From Opitutaceae bacterium UBA4094 (lineage in GTDB: Bacteria; Verrucomicrobiota; Verrucomicrobiia; Opitutales; Opitutaceae): a stretch of 8,582 nucleotides of DNA. The translations under genes and the position numbers were made by a program. Below the pieces are notes generated by a model that made no database searches, had not been told where the DNA came from, and worked only from the letters and a program-made list of their open reading frames with translations. Shown here in pieces: positions 1-6,147 of the stretch. Position 1 is the first letter of the stretch. Each line of letters starts with the position of its first letter. The stretch lies in NCBI GenBank assembly GCA_002382525.1, contig DFYA01000343.1, positions 222 to 8,803 on the forward strand, given 5' to 3'.

Positions 1-1511
1 TCGGCGGTGCCGGTCATGCCGGCAAGTTTTTCGTAGAGGCGGAAGTAGTTCTGGATCGTGATCGTCGCGTAGGTGCGGGTCTCGCGCTCGATGTTGACGT
101 TTTCCTTGGCCTCGACGGCTTGGTGGAGACCGTCGGACCAACGGCGACCGGGCATGACGCGGCCGGTGTTTTCGTCGACGATCATGACCTTGCCGTCGGC
201 GACGACGTATTCGACGTCACGTTCGTAGAGGGAGTAGGCGCGGAGTAACTGCGAGATCGCGTGAATCTCTTCGGAGATCTCGGAGTAGGCGTTCTGCGAC
301 TTGGCCTTGGTTTCCTCTTTCTGCTCCGGGGTGAGGTCGGCGCGGCGTTCGAGTTCGCTGAACTCGGTGGCGAGGTCGGGGAGAACGAAGGCGTCGGGGC
401 TATCGGGGCGGAGCTTGGTGCGGCCCTTTTCGGAGAGGTCGGCTTGGTGCTGCTTCTCGTCGATGGAGTAGTAGAGTTCTTCTTTGAGGCGGTAGAGTTC
501 CGTCTTTTGGAAGTCGCTGTGCATCTCGGTCTCGGTCTTGTCGAGAAGCTTGCGCCACTCGGGGGTCTCCATGAGGCGGAGGAGCTGTTTGTTCTTCGGA
601 TGACCGATCTTGACCTGGAGGAGGCGGAGGGCGGCTTCGCGGCGTTGGTCGGGCGAGGAGGACGTGGTTTCGAGGACGGCCTTGGCGTCGTTGGCGAAGC
701 GGTTGCAGAGACGGATCTGCTCGTTGACGAGGGCGTCGATGCCGGGCTTCAGGCGGGTGAAGGGTTGTTCGCGCTCGATGGGCGCCGGGCCCGAAATGAT
801 CAACGGCGTGCGAGCTTCGTCGACGAGGATGGAGTCGATTTCGTCCACGATGCAGAACCAGTGGTCGCGCTGGACCTGGTCTTCTTTGCGCGTGGCCATG
901 CCGTTGTCGCGGAGGTAGTCGAAGCCGAACTCGGAGGCGGTGCCGTAAGTGATGTCGCGACCATACATCTCACGGCGGAGATCGGACGGCATGGATTGTT
1001 GAATACAACCGGTGGTGAGTCCGAGGAAGTTGAAGAGGTGTCCCATCCACTCGGAGTCGCGGCGGGCGAGGTAGTCGTTGACGGTGACGAGTTGGGTGTT
1101 CCGGCCGGTGAGGGCGTTGAGATAAAGGGGGAGCGTGGAGACGAGGGTCTTGCCTTCGCCGGTGGCCATTTCGGCGATCTTGCCGGAGTGGATCGCGTAG
1201 CCGCCGATGAGCTGGACGTCGAAGTGGACCATGTTCCATTCGAGTTCGTGGCCGCAGACGAGGGCGCGGGAGCCGACGAGGCGGCGGGCGGCGTTTTTGA
1301 CGGTGGCAAACGCCTCGGGGAGGATTTGATCGAGGGTCTCGCCAGCTTTCAGGCGCGCGCGGAATTCGTCGGTCTTCGTGCGGAGCTGGTCGTCGGTGAG
1401 CGACTGGTAGGACTGCTCGAGTTCGTTAATGCGGCTGACGATGGGGCGGGCCTTCTCAAGGAACTTCTTGTAATGGCGACCGGCAAAACGCTTGAAGAGA
1501 AAGGAAAGCAT
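1..1511 (-). CDS. secA: Preprotein translocase ATPase SecA, N-terminal 503 residues (truncated by window edge)
   Basis: SecA is the cytoplasmic ATPase that drives unfolded preproteins through the SecYEG channel. The reading frame starts at ATG 1511-1509 (MLSFLFKRFAGRHYKKFLEK) and stays open to position 1. Visible motifs: Walker A ATGEGKT at residues 116-122; VNDYLARRD at 144-152; TYGTASEFGFDYLRDN at 188-203; the DEAD-like Walker B DEID at 223-226, followed by ILVDEARTPLIISGP; and after the preprotein-crosslinking domain, VDENTGR, GRRWSDGLHQAVEAKE and NYFRLYEKLAGMTGTA at the edge. Compared with E. coli SecA as I remember it, there is an extra segment around residues 84-94 and a longer stretch between SGP (242) and the RDVEYVV strand (431), the form seen in FCB/PVC SecA proteins. 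The C-terminal half lies outside the window. No Shine-Dalgarno sequence is visible; the start was chosen by alignment with the family N-terminus. Identity is very secure. Confidence 0.98.
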   Translation of the reverse strand, partial: MLSFLFKRFAGRHYKKFLEKARPIVSRINELEQSYQSLTDDQLRTKTDEFRARLKAGETLDQILPEAFATVKNAARRLVGSRALVCGHELEWNMVHFDVQLIGGYAIHSGKIAEMATGEGKTLVSTLPLYLNALTGRNTQLVTVNDYLARRDSEWMGHLFNFLGLTTGCIQQSMPSDLRREMYGRDITYGTASEFGFDYLRDNGMATRKEDQVQRDHWFCIVDEIDSILVDEARTPLIISGPAPIEREQPFTRLKPGIDALVNEQIRLCNRFANDAKAVLETTSSSPDQRREAALRLLQVKIGHPKNKQLLRLMETPEWRKLLDKTETEMHSDFQKTELYRLKEELYYSIDEKQHQADLSEKGRTKLRPDSPDAFVLPDLATEFSELERRADLTPEQKEETKAKSQNAYSEISEEIHAISQLLRAYSLYERDVEYVVADGKVMIVDENTGRVMPGRRWSDGLHQAVEAKENVNIERETRTYATITIQNYFRLYEKLAGMTGTA

Positions 1512-1620
1512 GAAGAGCGGAGAAAGTAGGCCCGAACGGGGGCTTGGCAAACGACAAATCGGGGAAGCATGAGGCGCCAAAGTCAGCCTGACCCCGCCAT
1601 CTGCGGAAAATGACGGGTCT

Positions 1621-1659
1621 GGTCGCGAAGCGGCGGACAGCGACCTTCGCTTCGCTTCG
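1621..1659. repeat. GC-rich block with inverted repeats and a short CTTCG tandem repeat
   Basis: GGTCGC at 1621-1626 is matched by its complement GCGACC at 1640-1645. Alternatively GCGAAG at 1625-1630 can pair with CTTCGC at 1645-1650. Immediately after comes CTTCG repeated three times (1645-1659). The alternatives are mutually exclusive hairpins in what would be the secA leader. It could be a dispersed intergenic repeat, a leader structure or chance in GC-rich DNA; the sequence alone does not decide. Confidence 0.4.
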
Positions 1660-1728
1660 GTGAAGTAGCCGAGCTGACGCAAGACCATCAGTGCCTATAC
1701 CTAAGCGAGGAAATGATGAATTTTTTTC

Positions 1729-1764
1729 AAAACTTAAGCTTCTTGCGTCGAAAAGCTTAGTTTT
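1729..1764. repeat. Inverted repeat with 12-bp arms in the AT-rich divergent promoter region
   Basis: The left arm AAAACTTAAGCTT (1729-1741) and right arm AAGCTTAGTTTT (1753-1764) are reverse complements except for one extra T in the left arm; the spacer is 11 bases (1742-1752). The dyad sits between two divergently transcribed genes, where a terminator would not be expected, so a protein-binding operator or a leader hairpin is more likely. T-rich flanks on both sides mean a bidirectional terminator cannot be excluded. Confidence 0.45.
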
Positions 1765-1841
1765 AATGCGAGGAGCGCTGCGGACCTGAGGATTGCATTG
1801 AATCACCCTACTCTTACCGTGGGGCCTTACCCCTATCCCCT

Positions 1842-2249
1842 ATGAGTGACCCTACCTTTGCGGAGTGTTTTTGCGCCAAATACAACCTGCCTCGGGACCA
1901 GTATGCGCGGGCGGTTTTCCGAAAGTCGCTTTATCGGCGGACTCATTTTTTTCGGTGGCTGCTCCCCCTCATCGACCGAAGCTACTACGCGGCGGATTTC
2001 GATTTGATCTACGGGGTCGAGCACTTGCGCCGGTTGCGGGATTTCAAGACGGAGGCGGAGCGTTTCAACGACCATCCGGCGAATCGGGGTTGGTTGCGGC
2101 GGACGTTCTGTCTGCGGGTCTCGTCGTGCCGGTTAAAGGCGCTCATCCGGGAGACGCTGCCGGTGCGTGAGCGAGAGAGCCGCTCGATGGTTAGCAAGAG
2201 CCGACCGTCCGAGGTCTCGTTCGACACTAGGGCGACGAGCGGTGTGTGA
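1842..2249 (+). CDS. Small basic hypothetical protein, 135 aa
   Basis: I cannot assign a function. The protein starts MSDPTFAECFCAKYNLPRDQ, has no signal peptide and no convincing membrane helix, and is rich in Arg, Phe, Tyr and Leu. Residues 1-105 look like a folded domain: a short acidic start with two Cys (C10, C12 from ECFCAKY), an amphipathic helix around RRTHFFRWLLPLIDR, then YYAADFDLIYGVEHLRRLRD and a conserved-looking end with NRGWLRRTF and LRVSSCRLKALI. The last 30 residues are Arg/Ser-rich and look disordered. The mix of aromatic and charged residues favours a real gene over a shadow: no better frame overlaps it, it has its own upstream region, and it stops 13 bp before the convergent peptidase gene. 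It resembles small, variable Verrucomicrobia proteins whose role I do not know. No Shine-Dalgarno is visible. The first ATG was taken because no earlier in-frame start looks plausible. Confidence 0.75.
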   Translation: MSDPTFAECFCAKYNLPRDQYARAVFRKSLYRRTHFFRWLLPLIDRSYYAADFDLIYGVEHLRRLRDFKTEAERFNDHPANRGWLRRTFCLRVSSCRLKALIRETLPVRERESRSMVSKSRPSEVSFDTRATSGV

Positions 2250-2262
2250 GTGCCGTCCGCGT

Positions 2263-3726
2263 TTACCAGGCGAGCACCCAAAACTCGTCTTGGGAGATCT
2301 TTTGCGCGGCGGCGAGGGGCACCCAGCGTTCCTGGAAATGTGGTCCCCAAGAATCGGATACGGCGACCTCGTTGGTTTTGCGATTGTAGCCGATGATGAG
2401 GCAGGCGTGCGCGGTGCGCGGGTCGGGCGCAAGCGCGGCGAGTTCGGCGGGCGTGAGCGAGCGCTTGAGGTCAAACATCTCGGTGGAGGCGAGCCGTCGT
2501 TGGGTGTTGAGATCGGCGACGGCGTTGAAGGCCTCGGTCGAATATAACCCCCAGATGAGTGGGCGCCCCTCGTCGATGTAGCGGGCAATCCCCGGAATCG
2601 TGAGTTTGACCGGCGCCTGTTCGAGGCGGCGGCCTTGTCGGCGGACAAAACGGTCGAGGCTGCGAGCCATCGAGGTGAAGGTGGTGCCTCCGCCGAAGTC
2701 GGTGCCGCCGGCTGCGGCGAGTTCATACATGTCGGCAGGGATGCCGGCGTAGCGAAGGTAACGCTCGAAGGTGGCGGGCACGCAGTAGCCCTTCGGGCCT
2801 TGGTTGACCATGGGGATTTGGTCGAGGACGACGTCGCCGTTTTCTTTGCGGGTGATGCGTTCTTTGAAAAGCCGGCGAACCTGTTCGTCGGCCAGGCGCG
2901 GGGCGGCGGCGCGGTCGGACGGGACGATTTTGAGCGAAACCATTTGTTCGGCGTCGTGGCTCGCGAGAAGCGCGTGAGCGCCCCATTCCCAACGCAACGA
3001 GCGGCGTCCGGCATCAAGGCCGCCGACAGCGATTTCGCGCTTGGGCTCGCCGAGTGCGGCAGTGAGTTTCGCGGAGACTGCCTCGAAGTCGCGCTTGAGG
3101 GCGTCCTCGAAGGTTTTCAGTTCGGCCTTCGACGGAGGAAAACGATACTCGCGGTCGCGGAACGGCGGGTAGTCGCCGCGGTTGGTGAACTGGACCGTGA
3201 GCGTGGTGATGCGGCTCTCGGCGGCTTGCAACGAGATCATGTGCGCTTCGGTGCCAAGAATGGGAAACGGTTCGCGGGCATAGCCGCGGTAGCCCTCGAA
3301 GCGGTCGGTTTTGCCTTCGAGCGGAAGGTTGAGGCGTGCGGCCACGTCGGCGGGTTTGTCGTCCCAAAGGGTGTCGTCGACGAAAAGGGGGAGGCCGAGG
3401 AGATTGTTGAGTTCGTGGAAATCGCCGGACGGGGCTGACGCGGAGCCCGAGTCAGGCGCGGGCGAGGCGGCTGCGGTGTTTTGGGCGACCCACTCGCGGT
3501 CGGCGGTCGAGAGGGTGGCGAGCGGAAGGGTGAACGTGCGCTGGTCGAGGGTGCGGCGCACCGTGACCTCGGTCGCGGTGGAGGAAACGTAGTCGGCTTC
3601 GAGTGAGCGGCCTTGGGTGTCGGTCCACGTGCGTGCCTGAGCAGCGGATGCGGCAAGGAAAATTAGGGCGACCAAGGCGGCCGGGCGCGTAAGGATAAAG
3701 GGAGGGAGCATGAGCGACTCGTTCAT
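2263..3726 (-). CDS. Secreted SHD1-domain protein with C39/papain-like cysteine peptidase domain, 487 aa
   Basis: The predicted protein has a Sec signal peptide (residues 1-31, hydrophobic core ALVALIFLAASAAQA, probable cleavage after AQA). It is followed by an SHD1 (SLA1 homology 1) domain at about 32-83 (RTWTDTQGRSLEADYV ... LPLATLSTADREWV), a Pro/Ala/Ser linker at 84-101, a middle region at about 102-270 that I cannot assign, and a C-terminal C39-like domain at about 285-487. Candidate catalytic residues are Q309 and C315 in IPMVNQGPKGYCVPATFERY, H440 in TAHACLIIGYN and D458 in VSDSWG, the order expected for a papain-fold peptidase. It probably acts outside the cytoplasmic membrane; the substrate is unknown. 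The start at 3726 is supported by a GAGGAG Shine-Dalgarno 10 bp upstream; a longer frame to 3954 exists but its extension is Arg-rich shadow sequence overlapping ppk1. It lies 62 bp downstream of ppk1 and may share its transcript. Whether it is an active peptidase or a non-catalytic binding protein is open. Confidence 0.88.
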   Translation of the reverse strand: MNESLMLPPFILTRPAALVALIFLAASAAQARTWTDTQGRSLEADYVSSTATEVTVRRTLDQRTFTLPLATLSTADREWVAQNTAAASPAPDSGSASAPSGDFHELNNLLGLPLFVDDTLWDDKPADVAARLNLPLEGKTDRFEGYRGYAREPFPILGTEAHMISLQAAESRITTLTVQFTNRGDYPPFRDREYRFPPSKAELKTFEDALKRDFEAVSAKLTAALGEPKREIAVGGLDAGRRSLRWEWGAHALLASHDAEQMVSLKIVPSDRAAAPRLADEQVRRLFKERITRKENGDVVLDQIPMVNQGPKGYCVPATFERYLRYAGIPADMYELAAAGGTDFGGGTTFTSMARSLDRFVRRQGRRLEQAPVKLTIPGIARYIDEGRPLIWGLYSTEAFNAVADLNTQRRLASTEMFDLKRSLTPAELAALAPDPRTAHACLIIGYNRKTNEVAVSDSWGPHFQERWVPLAAAQKISQDEFWVLAW

Positions 3727-3736
3727 CTCAGGCGTT

Positions 3737-3742
3737 CTCCTC
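3737..3742 (-). promoter_or_regulatory. Ribosome binding site deciding the start of the SHD1-C39 gene
   Basis: On the minus strand GAGGAG occupies 3742-3737, with 10 bases between it and ATG 3726-3724. It favours this start over the next in-frame ATG at 3711 and over the far upstream start at 3954. It is the only strong Shine-Dalgarno seen before any gene in the window. Confidence 0.75.
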
Positions 3743-3771
3743 GGTTTTGCCGATAAAAGAGAACGGGGACC

Positions 3772-3779
3772 AAAAAAAA
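3772..3779 (-). terminator. T8 run just after the ppk1 stop, possible weak terminator
   Basis: Nine bases past the ppk1 stop codon the minus strand has eight consecutive T. The preceding sequence offers only a 3-bp GGC/GCC stem around TGATCAC, so strong intrinsic termination is not expected. It could attenuate read-through into the downstream peptidase gene. Confidence 0.2.
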
Positions 3780-3788
3780 GAGGCGTGA

Positions 3789-6020
3789 TCAGCCGCAGGC
3801 GCGGAGGGTGGCGGCGGCGACAAAATAGCTTTGCGCGGAGAACGCCGGGGCGCCCGCAGGACGGACGACTGGCAAGTAGCCGCCGTTTGCGTGCAGTTCC
3901 CGGGCGTGTTCGTTGTCCTGAAGCTCCATCGCGAACAACTCGTCGATGATCCAACGGCGCAGCGCGGGATCGCGGACGGGAAAGAGCACCTCGATGCGGC
4001 GGAAGAAATTGCGGGGCATCCAGTCGGCGCTGCCTGCGAGGACCAAGGGTTCGCCTTCGCCGCCGTTCTCGAAATAAAACGCGCGGGCGTGTTCGAGGTA
4101 GCGTCCGACAATGCTACGCACGCGGATGTTGTCGCTGAGTCCCCTCACTCCCGGCACGAGGCAGCAGACCCCGCGCACGATGATGTCGATCTTCACGCCG
4201 GCGCGGGAGGCCGCGTAGAGTTTGTCAATGGTGGCCTTGTCCACGAGCGAGTTCATCTTGACGATGATGCGAGCGGGGCGACCGGCGGCGGCGTTGTCGG
4301 CTTCGCTTTGTATCAACTCTTGGATACGACGGTGGAGGTTGTAGGGCGCGACGATCAGGTGTTCGAACACCGGTTCGCGACTGAAGCCGGTGAGGGTGTT
4401 GAAAAGATTGGCTGCGTCGGAGGTGAGCTCCTCGCGCGCGGTGAAATAGCTCAGGTCGGTGTAGAGCCTGGCGGTCTTCGGGTTGTAGTTGCCCGTGCCG
4501 AGGTGAGCGTAGCGACGAAGAAGCTTGTTCTCGCGACGAACAACCAGGGAGACCTTGCAATGGGTTTTGTGTCCGATGAGACCGTAGACGACGTGCACGC
4601 CGGCTTCTTCGAGCTGCTTGGCCCATTGGATGTTGTTGGCCTCGTCGAAGCGCGCTTTCAACTCGACGAGCGCGGTGACTTGTTTGCCGTTTTTGGAGGC
4701 CTCGATGAGGGCGCGCACGATGGGCGAGTCGCCGCTGGTGCGATAGAGCGTCTGTTTGATCGCAAAGACCTGCGGGTCGCGGGCGGCTTCCTCGACGAAA
4801 TCGACGACGGGTTGAAAGGCGTCGTAGGGGTGGTGCAGGAGGACGTCCTGCGCGCGAAGCGTGGCGAAAATCTGCGACGGATCGTGCAGGGGCGAGACGT
4901 TGACCGGGATGAACGGCGGGTATTTCAGGTCGGGCCGGTCGATGTCCGCGAGGCTCATCAAGCGCAGGAGGTTCAGCGGGCCGTTGAGGCGGAAAACGTA
5001 TTCGTGCGAGAGGTCGAGGTGGTCGAGCAACGTGCTGAAAATCCCGTCCTCGACGCCCTCTTCGACCTCAAGGCGCACGGCGGCGCCGCGACGAAGGTTG
5101 CGCAGTTCCTCTTCGATTTTTTTGAGGAGGTTTTCGGCTTCTTCCTCGTCGATGTAGAGGTCGCTGTTGCGGGTGACGCGGAAGGAGTGGGCGCCGGTCA
5201 CGCGATAGCCGGGGAAAAATTCGCCGGCGCACAGCTTGATGATCTCGGAGAGAAACAGAAAGCGCTGCGGGGTGGCGCCCGGCGGATCGAGCGGAACGAG
5301 CCGCGGGAGAATGCGCGGGACAGGCAAAATGGCGACGAGTTGCTCGACCTCGGGCGTGGCGGGGTTGTCGAGGGAGACGATGACGTTGAGCGTCTTGTTG
5401 CCCAGCTGCGGGAACGGGTGCGATTGGTCGAGCGCGAGCGGCGTGAGGACCGGATACACTTGTTCGTGGAAATAGGCGGTGACCCAAGCGAGCTCGTAGG
5501 GCGTGAGTTCGGCGGCGGTCTTGAAAACAATGCCCTCGGCGGCGAGGGCGGGCATGAGTTCGTTGAGCCAGCAGTCGTATTGATCCTCCACGAGCGAGGC
5601 CACGACGGAGTGGATGCGGCGCAGGGATTCGCGGGGATGAAGGCCGTCCACGCTCGGTTCGGTGAGGCCGCTCTCGACTTGTTGGATGATGCCGGAGACG
5701 CGAATCTCGAAAAACTCGTCGAGGTTGGAAGAGACGATCGCGAGGAATTTAACGCGCTCGAGGAGCGGGTGTTTTTCGTTGCGGGCCTGCTCAAGCACGC
5801 GGCGGTTGAAGGCGAGCCAGCTGAGTTCGCGGTTGAAGTAGGCGGCCTTGACGGGCTTCGGCGAAGGGGTGACGGGCTCGGCGCGGTTTTCCGGCATGAG
5901 CACGCGGTCGTCGACGGGCGCGGGGCGCGTCTTGGCGCGTGGGCGCGCATGGGCACGAGGGGCGGGGTGGGCGGGCTTGGCCGGTTGGGTGCGGCGGGTC
6001 TTTGTGCGCTTCGTGGCCAT
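3789..6020 (-). CDS. ppk1: Polyphosphate kinase 1, 743 aa
   Basis: PPK1 reversibly transfers the ATP gamma-phosphate to inorganic polyphosphate through a phosphohistidine intermediate. The N-terminal domain begins at YFNRELSWLAFNRRVLEQ (61-78) and contains SSNLDEFFEIRVSG (97-110). The head domain includes LTPLALDQSHPFPQL (192-206). Two phospholipase-D-like catalytic domains follow: the first has IKQTLYRTSGDSPIV (Mg-site Arg R427), ELKARFDEANNI (R457) and GHKTHCK with H487, matching the autophosphorylated E. coli His435, then HLGTGNYNPKTARLYTD; the second has KMNSLVDKATID, IIVRGVCCLVPG and YLEHARAFYFENG with H644, matching E. coli His592. All key residues are present, so the enzyme should be active. 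It is about 55 residues longer than E. coli PPK because of an N-terminal Lys/Arg/Pro/Ala-rich tail (1-58). No Shine-Dalgarno precedes ATG 6020; Met42 is an alternative start that would remove most of the tail. No exopolyphosphatase gene is adjacent. Confidence 0.97.
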   Translation of the reverse strand: MATKRTKTRRTQPAKPAHPAPRAHARPRAKTRPAPVDDRVLMPENRAEPVTPSPKPVKAAYFNRELSWLAFNRRVLEQARNEKHPLLERVKFLAIVSSNLDEFFEIRVSGIIQQVESGLTEPSVDGLHPRESLRRIHSVVASLVEDQYDCWLNELMPALAAEGIVFKTAAELTPYELAWVTAYFHEQVYPVLTPLALDQSHPFPQLGNKTLNVIVSLDNPATPEVEQLVAILPVPRILPRLVPLDPPGATPQRFLFLSEIIKLCAGEFFPGYRVTGAHSFRVTRNSDLYIDEEEAENLLKKIEEELRNLRRGAAVRLEVEEGVEDGIFSTLLDHLDLSHEYVFRLNGPLNLLRLMSLADIDRPDLKYPPFIPVNVSPLHDPSQIFATLRAQDVLLHHPYDAFQPVVDFVEEAARDPQVFAIKQTLYRTSGDSPIVRALIEASKNGKQVTALVELKARFDEANNIQWAKQLEEAGVHVVYGLIGHKTHCKVSLVVRRENKLLRRYAHLGTGNYNPKTARLYTDLSYFTAREELTSDAANLFNTLTGFSREPVFEHLIVAPYNLHRRIQELIQSEADNAAAGRPARIIVKMNSLVDKATIDKLYAASRAGVKIDIIVRGVCCLVPGVRGLSDNIRVRSIVGRYLEHARAFYFENGGEGEPLVLAGSADWMPRNFFRRIEVLFPVRDPALRRWIIDELFAMELQDNEHARELHANGGYLPVVRPAGAPAFSAQSYFVAAATLRACG

Positions 6021-6058
6021 CAGGGAAAGACGGTCGACCGTAAAGTCGTCGCAAATGG

Positions 6059-6079
6059 AAACGAGCCTTTTATGGCTCG
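6059..6079 (-). terminator. Short hairpin plus T-rich tail, possible terminator of the aldehyde dehydrogenase gene
   Basis: On the minus strand CGAGCC and GGCTCG (6079-6074 and 6067-6062) form a 6-bp stem around the loop ATAAAA, followed by TTTCCATTTG. It lies about 70 bp after the aldehyde dehydrogenase stop and 40-60 bp before the ppk1 start. It could be a weak intrinsic terminator or a hairpin in the ppk1 leader. The loop also contains CATAAA-like sequence that might be a -10 element, so the two readings compete. Confidence 0.4.
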
Positions 6080-6089
6080 ACGCGGGAAT

Positions 6090-6118
6090 GTCACGAAGCG
6101 GTGACGGATTGCTGACGC
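6090..6118 (-). promoter_or_regulatory. Pho-box-like 11-bp direct repeats upstream of ppk1
   Basis: Read on the minus strand from 6118, three 7-base units GCGTCAG, CCGTCAC and TCGTGAC are separated by 4-base spacers (CAAT, CGCT), giving an exact 11-bp period. PhoB sites in proteobacteria are tandem 7-bp CTGTCAT-like units with 4-bp spacers, so both spacing and the GTCA core fit, though the matches to consensus are partial. The third unit lies 16 bp before CATAAA (6074-6069), a possible -10, which is where an activator site overlapping the -35 would sit. The same bases also form GTCAC-N6-GTGAC (6090-6105), an alternative operator reading. Low to moderate confidence. Confidence 0.35.
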
Positions 6119-6147
6119 TCCTCGCAGCGAACAGGGCGCGCGGCGGA

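Larger units (their letters stand above)
1512..1841. other. Divergent intergenic region between secA and the small hypothetical gene
   Basis: This 330-bp stretch separates secA (minus) from the gene starting at 1842 (plus), so it should hold both promoters. The part next to secA (about 1560-1680) is GC-rich and holds short inverted and tandem repeats. The middle (about 1705-1770) is clearly AT-rich, with a T7 run and the inverted repeat at 1729-1764. On the minus strand a TAGGTATAG string (1703-1695) could serve as a -10 region for secA, but I see no well-spaced -35. On the plus strand TTGCAT (1793-1798) and TACCGT (1815-1820), 16 bp apart, form a weak promoter candidate for the 1842 gene. 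A minus-strand open frame crosses this region (1456-1806) but shows no recognisable domain. I see no convincing additional gene or RNA. Confidence 0.5.

Noticed and set aside
261..1529. 422-residue plus-strand open frame antisense to secA
   Set aside because: Low-complexity Gly/Glu/Val/Leu-rich translation lying over a clearly conserved SecA; a GC-rich codon artefact.
1456..1806. Minus-strand 116-residue frame spanning the secA upstream region
   Set aside because: It overlaps the secA start in another frame, crosses the AT-rich promoter core and shows no domain; treated as intergenic.
2250..2262. Terminator between the convergent genes
   Set aside because: Only 13 bp separate the stops and I see no hairpin with a T or A run in or near it.
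2009..2350. Minus-strand 113-residue frame overlapping the end of the 1842 gene and the end of the peptidase gene
   Set aside because: Part of it reads like a protein (LVNADGTHTPLVALVSNETS), but it overlaps two better supported genes in other frames and has no start context or recognisable domain.
3727..3954. N-terminal extension of the SHD1-C39 frame to 3954
   Set aside because: The added 76 residues are Arg/Pro-rich, overlap the ppk1 3' end and precede a good signal peptide with its own Shine-Dalgarno at 3726.
3831..6104. 757-residue plus-strand open frame antisense to ppk1
   Set aside because: It mirrors a fully conserved ppk1 with all catalytic residues; its translation is Val/Gly/Glu/Asp-rich with no recognisable domain, as expected for an antisense frame in GC-rich DNA.
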